Of a stretch of DNA of 8,750 bases, positions 6,446-8,750 are shown piece after piece. The translations under genes and the position numbers were made by a program. Within the stretch, counting starts at the first letter, position 1, and each line of letters begins with the position of its first letter. Source of the stretch: UBA4124 sp052034745 (GTDB taxonomy: Bacteria; Patescibacteriota; Minisyncoccia; Phycocordibacterales; UBA9973); NCBI GenBank assembly GCA_052034745.1, contig JBPOIF010000018.1, forward strand, positions 1 through 8,750, read 5' to 3'. The notes under the pieces are model-generated. The model did not search any database. It was given only the letters and a program-made list of their open reading frames with translations, and had not been told where the DNA came from.

Positions 6446-7279
6446 TTACGAAATAGTAGTGAAAGGGTAAAACCCTCTCGGCCATAATGACCGGATCAGT
6501 TCATAGAATCTTGTGTGCACTGTAAGAGTGTCCCCTTCATATGCTCCTGACAAGAGTTCTTTGTACAGATCCTGGTAACGATCGTCCACGAGTTGTTCAT
6601 GGCTGGGAATCTTTCCCAAATCATCAGCACCAAGAAGTGCAAGCACTACCTTGGCAACAGAAGAAACTTCTGTTGCTTTTTCGAATTGCGTCATCGTGTC
6701 CACGAGTGTGGCCGTAGACCAATCAAAAATACAGACGAAGTGTCTCTCTTTGTTGATCAGGATGTTTTCATCAGTTAAGGCCTCATTGATCAGCACTCCA
6801 TTTGACTGAGTAAACACGAGCAGCTTCAACAGCTTCCCCATAATCCATGCACTGGATCTTGGATCTACCAACACTTTCCCTTCCCCAAATTCCGAAAGTG
6901 GAACAAGGTCAGAAAGCGTTTTTGCGACATTGCCCATGTCTACAACAAGTACTCTGCGATTATTCTGCGCTGAGTCGATGAAACTTTCCACAAGGTTTGG
7001 AAAAAAGAAATGATTGTTCAGTGGTGGCTTAGCTCCTCCTGTCTCCCGAGCATAATCTGCTTCAAGATCTTTGGCATACGACGTGAGTTGTTCAAGAACG
7101 TACGCTTCTTTATCAAGAAGTCCATTGTACTCAGGAGCGGTTGTGATTTTAAGCAAACCGGTTTGCCCTCCAGGGAGATTACATTCATAAATAGAAAAAT
7201 GCTCGGTTCCACCGATAGCACCTTTCTCGTTTACTACTTCGTAAATGTTCCCTGACGGACCTTTGATCTGTAATGCCAT
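6446..7279 (-). CDS. Protein-kinase-fold protein with a degenerate catalytic loop (putative pseudokinase)
   Basis: A 277-residue soluble protein. Features of the eukaryotic-like kinase fold appear in order: a Gly-containing loop (G20-x-x-G23-G24) in a beta-hairpin, LLKI with K44 as the VAIK-type lysine, E58 in KEAYVLEQL as the helix-C glutamate, then a helix-loop segment NGVLINEALTDENILIN and FVCIFDWSTA with D186 as the DFG-type Asp. In the catalytic loop HxDxxxxN appears as N165-E-A167-x-x-x-x-N172: His and the catalytic Asp are replaced by Asn and Ala, while the metal-binding Asn is kept. It may bind ATP without normal phosphotransfer, or use a different base (D170 is nearby). It is the first gene of the block, with its own promoter and a strong Shine-Dalgarno, followed at 35 bp by the vWA gene. 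A small-molecule kinase such as an APH-like enzyme is an alternative within the same fold. Confidence 0.7.
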   Translation of the reverse strand: MALQIKGPSGNIYEVVNEKGAIGGTEHFSIYECNLPGGQTGLLKITTAPEYNGLLDKEAYVLEQLTSYAKDLEADYARETGGAKPPLNNHFFFPNLVESFIDSAQNNRRVLVVDMGNVAKTLSDLVPLSEFGEGKVLVDPRSSAWIMGKLLKLLVFTQSNGVLINEALTDENILINKERHFVCIFDWSTATLVDTMTQFEKATEVSSVAKVVLALLGADDLGKIPSHEQLVDDRYQDLYKELLSGAYEGDTLTVHTRFYELIRSLWPRGFYPFTTIS

Positions 7280-7287
7280 TGTGTGTC

Positions 7288-7302
7288 CCTCCTTTTTGTT
7301 TA
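7288..7302 (-). promoter_or_regulatory. A-rich leader with strong Shine-Dalgarno (copy 3 of 3)
   Basis: On the minus strand this reads TAAACAAAAAGGAGG, 8 nt before the kinase-like ATG at 7279, within a leader of about 50 nt. Confidence 0.8.
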
Positions 7303-7338
7303 TATTTTATAGATTTTTGTAAAATAACCGTTTGCTCA

Positions 7339-7366
7339 TTTATACTAAAAATATAGAAAATGTCAA
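7339..7366 (-). promoter_or_regulatory. Promoter of the kinase-like/vWA transcript
   Basis: On the minus strand TTGACA (7366-7361) is followed after 16 nt by TATAAA (7344-7339). The stretch TTTAGTATA around the -10 matches the promoter of the 383-residue gene. Its -35 lies 15 nt from the -35 of the divergent regulator promoter. Confidence 0.7.
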
Positions 7367-7381
7367 TATTATCTATCATGA

Positions 7382-7410
7382 TTGACAATTGCTAATTTTA
7401 ATGCTTTAAT
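7382..7410 (+). promoter_or_regulatory. Promoter of the LuxR-type regulator gene
   Basis: TTGACA (7382-7387), a 17-nt spacer ending in TGC (an extended -10), and TTTAAT (7405-7410). The start site would be near 7417, giving a leader of about 33 nt without a Shine-Dalgarno. It is back-to-back with the kinase-like gene promoter. Confidence 0.62.
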
Positions 7411-7449
7411 CTATGCGAAAAACGATTCCAAAAACAAAAAACTCATCCC

Positions 7450-7704
7450 ATGCCTGTTCTCGTTAAAAATGAAAAACCCGTAGTTCTGACTGACAAAATG
7501 ATCGCCATCCTCCAGTACTACTGTGAGGACAAAACAACAAAAGAGATTGCTTCTATCTTGGGCTTAAGCCCTCGAACGATAGAGAGTTATCGCGATAAAA
7601 TCAAAGAGCACTTCGGCGCAGACAGCTTAGCGGCCACGGTATTCCGTGCGATGAAAGAAGGCGTCCTTCCTCGCACAATTGTTCTTGCAAGTTCTATGAA
7701 CTAA
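7450..7704 (+). CDS. Stand-alone LuxR/GerE-type helix-turn-helix regulator
   Basis: An 84-residue protein consisting almost entirely of a LuxR C-terminal-type DNA-binding domain (about residues 12-71). The typical layout is visible: LTDKMIAILQYYCEDKTTKEIASILG, then the recognition helix LSPRTIESYRDKIKEHF, then a fourth helix (DSLAATVFRAMKEGVL). There is no receiver or ligand-binding domain, so any signal must come from dimerisation, a partner, or its own expression level. The protein is a transcription factor acting in the cytoplasm. It is divergently transcribed from the kinase-like/vWA operon, with adjacent -35 boxes, so it is a natural candidate regulator of that operon and of itself. The ATG at 7450 has no Shine-Dalgarno. 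The frame is complete and is closed by a strong terminator. Confidence 0.85.
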   Translation: MPVLVKNEKPVVLTDKMIAILQYYCEDKTTKEIASILGLSPRTIESYRDKIKEHFGADSLAATVFRAMKEGVLPRTIVLASSMN

Positions 7705-7713
7705 AGTGACCCT

Positions 7714-7741
7714 ATTCCCCTCACCCGAGGGGAATTTTTTT
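7714..7741 (+). terminator. Rho-independent terminator of the LuxR-type regulator gene
   Basis: Arms ATTCCCCTC (7714-7722) and GAGGGGAAT (7727-7735) pair perfectly around ACCC and run into seven T. The T tract overlaps the stop codon of the convergent minus-strand gene. Confidence 0.9.
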
Positions 7742-8084
7742 ATTGTGCACTTCTCATCTGAACAAGAAGTGCTTCTATTTTTTCAAAAAGTTCTTGTTCG
7801 TTCGCCTGGAATGCAATCTCAAGATTCTCTTCAAGTTCAGCGACTGCCTCACTGACATACCCTGCTTCAAAATAAAGTTCTGCATTTCGTATCGCAGAAG
7901 CAACTGCTTCATGATAAAACGACCGCTTCTCCATATGTTGTTCTACTATCGCCTCTTCTTGTTGTACAAATTGAACAAGGAGCGCCAATGTTTCGGGGTG
8001 ATCCTTGCCGTTTAATCTGAGCGCATCAACAACCTGTTGTCTTTCTACTTTGTTTGATTCTGGACTTGGAAATGATTCATGCAT
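7740..8084 (-). CDS. Small acidic helical protein, TPR-like
   Basis: A 114-residue cytoplasmic protein, predicted all-helical and rich in Glu/Gln/Ala. Residues about 66-101 (RNAELYFEAGYVSEAVAELE and the following helix) resemble one tetratricopeptide-like helix pair (AxxYxxxGxxxEAxxxLE). The N-terminal 20 residues (HESFPSPESNK) look disordered. TPR-like repeats usually mediate protein-protein contacts; no enzyme motif is visible. The ATG at 8084 was chosen over an in-frame TTG at 8126 because an extended -10 box lies only 7 nt upstream of it, implying a leaderless mRNA, and the TTG-encoded extension (VKRCGGGG) would contain the promoter. The gene is convergent with the LuxR-type regulator gene and divergent from the membrane protein at 8180. 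I cannot assign a function. Confidence 0.72.
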   Translation of the reverse strand: MHESFPSPESNKVERQQVVDALRLNGKDHPETLALLVQFVQQEEAIVEQHMEKRSFYHEAVASAIRNAELYFEAGYVSEAVAELEENLEIAFQANEQELFEKIEALLVQMRSAQ

Positions 8085-8090
8085 AATCCC

Positions 8091-8102
8091 CAGTATACCA
8101 CC
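8091..8102 (-). promoter_or_regulatory. Extended -10 promoter, probably leaderless (second copy of the 12-mer)
   Basis: On the minus strand this reads GGTGGTATACTG, identical to the element before the cytochrome b5 gene. The TATACT hexamer (8097-8092) is 7 nt from the ATG at 8084, placing the predicted start site at the start codon. Confidence 0.6.
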
Positions 8103-8115
8103 GCCGCCACATCGT

Positions 8116-8143
8116 TTGACAAACAAGCAATCCCCTGTACCCT
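8116..8143 (+). promoter_or_regulatory. Candidate promoter of the small membrane protein gene
   Basis: TTGACA (8116-8121), a 16-nt spacer ending in TG, and TACCCT (8138-8143). The -35 is perfect and the -10 weak. It sits divergent to the leaderless promoter at 8091-8102. Confidence 0.45.
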
Positions 8144-8179
8144 AGAAGAAACTCTTTGTTCACCTCAAACAGAAAATCT

Positions 8180-8593
8180 ATGATCCCTGAATTACTTAAG
8201 CTGCTTAAACTACTTGAAGTACTTCTCGCGCCTATGGTGGTATTTTTCTCAGTACTTGCTATCAGTCTCGCAGTTGGGAGGCAATACTACTGGCTCAGCA
8301 TCCTTGCCTGGATGGCAGCACTTGCACCGACCTGTATCGCGATGGCTCCCTTTCCGCTACTCTTCGCTGTCCTGATTGCACTTGCCATCTTTGCCTTAAC
8401 GATGACTATCGTTGGCCCCCTGATTGGAATCGGGGCCCTCGCCACTGTTATTTTCGAACGAATCGGCATCAGTATCGCATTTCTCAATGAGACCTCAGGA
8501 CTCCTGGTGGTACTCCTTGCAGCAATCGCAGGCAACATCGCAGGGTTTGCAATCGTCGATAAACGCTACCAGCCGAGGGAACTTGCGGGCTAA
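8180..8593 (+). CDS. Small polytopic inner-membrane protein of unknown function
   Basis: A 137-residue, very hydrophobic protein. Hydrophobic segments lie at about residues 12-32, 38-55, 57-77, 79-93 and 105-126, so four or five membrane helices are likely. The short N-terminus (MIPELLKLLKLLEVL) is amphipathic, and the C-terminus (DKRYQPRELAG) is charged and probably cytoplasmic. No transporter signature or catalytic residues stand out. The ATG at 8180 was chosen over an in-frame TTG at 8156 because it starts directly at the amphipathic helix; neither has a Shine-Dalgarno. Start choice is uncertain by eight residues. The gene has its own promoter and terminator and no operon partner. Confidence 0.72.
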   Translation: MIPELLKLLKLLEVLLAPMVVFFSVLAISLAVGRQYYWLSILAWMAALAPTCIAMAPFPLLFAVLIALAIFALTMTIVGPLIGIGALATVIFERIGISIAFLNETSGLLVVLLAAIAGNIAGFAIVDKRYQPRELAG

Positions 8594-8607
8594 AAAATAC
8601 CCCTTCC

Positions 8608-8634
8608 AAAACCGGACACCTGCCCGGTTTTTTT
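8608..8634 (+). terminator. Rho-independent terminator of the membrane protein gene
   Basis: Arms AAAACCGG (8608-8615) and CCGGTTTT (8624-8631) enclose an 8-nt loop and run into seven T. The A-rich left arm could also give a weak terminator for the convergent gene, whose stop codon overlaps the T tract. Confidence 0.8.
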
Positions 8635-8750
8635 ATTTCCGAAGCATCAACTCTGGCTTGCCGGCGTTTTGTTCTTGTCCAAAATCAATAGCAATGCTTT
8701 TTATGAACTCTCTTATCTCCTCTTTTGTCTCTGACACCTTATCGTCTGGT
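8633..8750 (-). CDS. Unidentified protein, C-terminal fragment (runs off right edge)
   Basis: An open minus-strand frame enters from the right edge and stops at TAA (8635-8633), giving 38 visible residues. The sequence is polar and helical (KVSETKEEIREFIKSIAIDF, ending GKPELMLRK). It is convergent with the membrane protein gene and its stop codon sits in that gene's terminator T tract, an arrangement also seen at 7740. The codon content is plausible and no family is recognisable. The start and most of the gene lie outside the window. Confidence 0.6.
   Translation of the reverse strand, partial: PDDKVSETKEEIREFIKSIAIDFGQEQNAGKPELMLRK

Noticed and set aside
5271..7279. Tellurite-resistance (ter) operon
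   Set aside because: Only vWA and kinase-fold proteins are present; no TerD, TerB, TerC, ATP-grasp or phosphatase gene is visible in the window.
8085..8126. TTG start at 8126 for the small helical protein
   Set aside because: This stretch holds the divergent promoter elements and encodes an implausible Gly-run; the ATG at 8084 fits the leaderless promoter.

Overview
The window looks like a piece of a small-genome uncultivated bacterium, most likely a Patescibacteria/CPR (Parcubacteria-type) lineage. This is an inference from gene style: several genes have no Shine-Dalgarno, two look leaderless, a secreted cytochrome b5 domain has a Thr/Pro-rich linker, and many short genes have no recognisable family. 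No rRNA, tRNA, CRISPR array, insertion sequence or phage structural gene was seen. The standard genetic code fits all frames.

Layout. (1) Positions 1-604, minus strand: a membrane-anchored extracytoplasmic cytochrome b5 domain protein, followed 13 bp later by the N-terminus of a DoxX-like membrane protein that runs off the left edge. (2) Positions 667-2485, plus strand: a sigma70-like promoter, a 575-residue protein with a C-terminal Pol beta-type nucleotidyltransferase domain, and a strong terminator. (3) Positions 2498-7366, minus strand: a four-gene block. In transcription order it encodes a protein-kinase-fold protein with a damaged catalytic loop, a von Willebrand factor A (vWA)-like protein with a MIDAS-like motif, a strongly diverged adenylosuccinate synthetase (PurA) homologue, and a 383-residue helical protein of unknown family. 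Kinase-like and vWA genes are probably one transcript. A hairpin terminator lies between vWA and the PurA-like gene, another follows the PurA-like gene, and the 383-residue gene has its own near-consensus promoter. (4) Positions 7382-7741, plus strand: a stand-alone LuxR/GerE-type DNA-binding protein divergently transcribed from the block, hence a candidate local regulator. (5) Positions 7740-8750: a small helical TPR-like protein (minus), a polytopic membrane protein (plus), a bidirectional-looking terminator, and the C-terminal end of an unidentified minus-strand gene.

The most interesting part is block 3 plus its divergent regulator. A degenerate kinase, a vWA protein, a PurA-family ligase with altered substrate-recognition motifs and an orphan helical protein are not a textbook pathway. 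Kinase-like, vWA and 383-residue genes share an almost identical A-rich leader ending in GGAGG, which is not seen at the other starts in the window. The kinase-like and 383-residue genes also share promoter architecture. The PurA-like gene has neither. The combination loosely recalls vWA/kinase modules of bacterial stress-response systems, but no function can be assigned from sequence alone.
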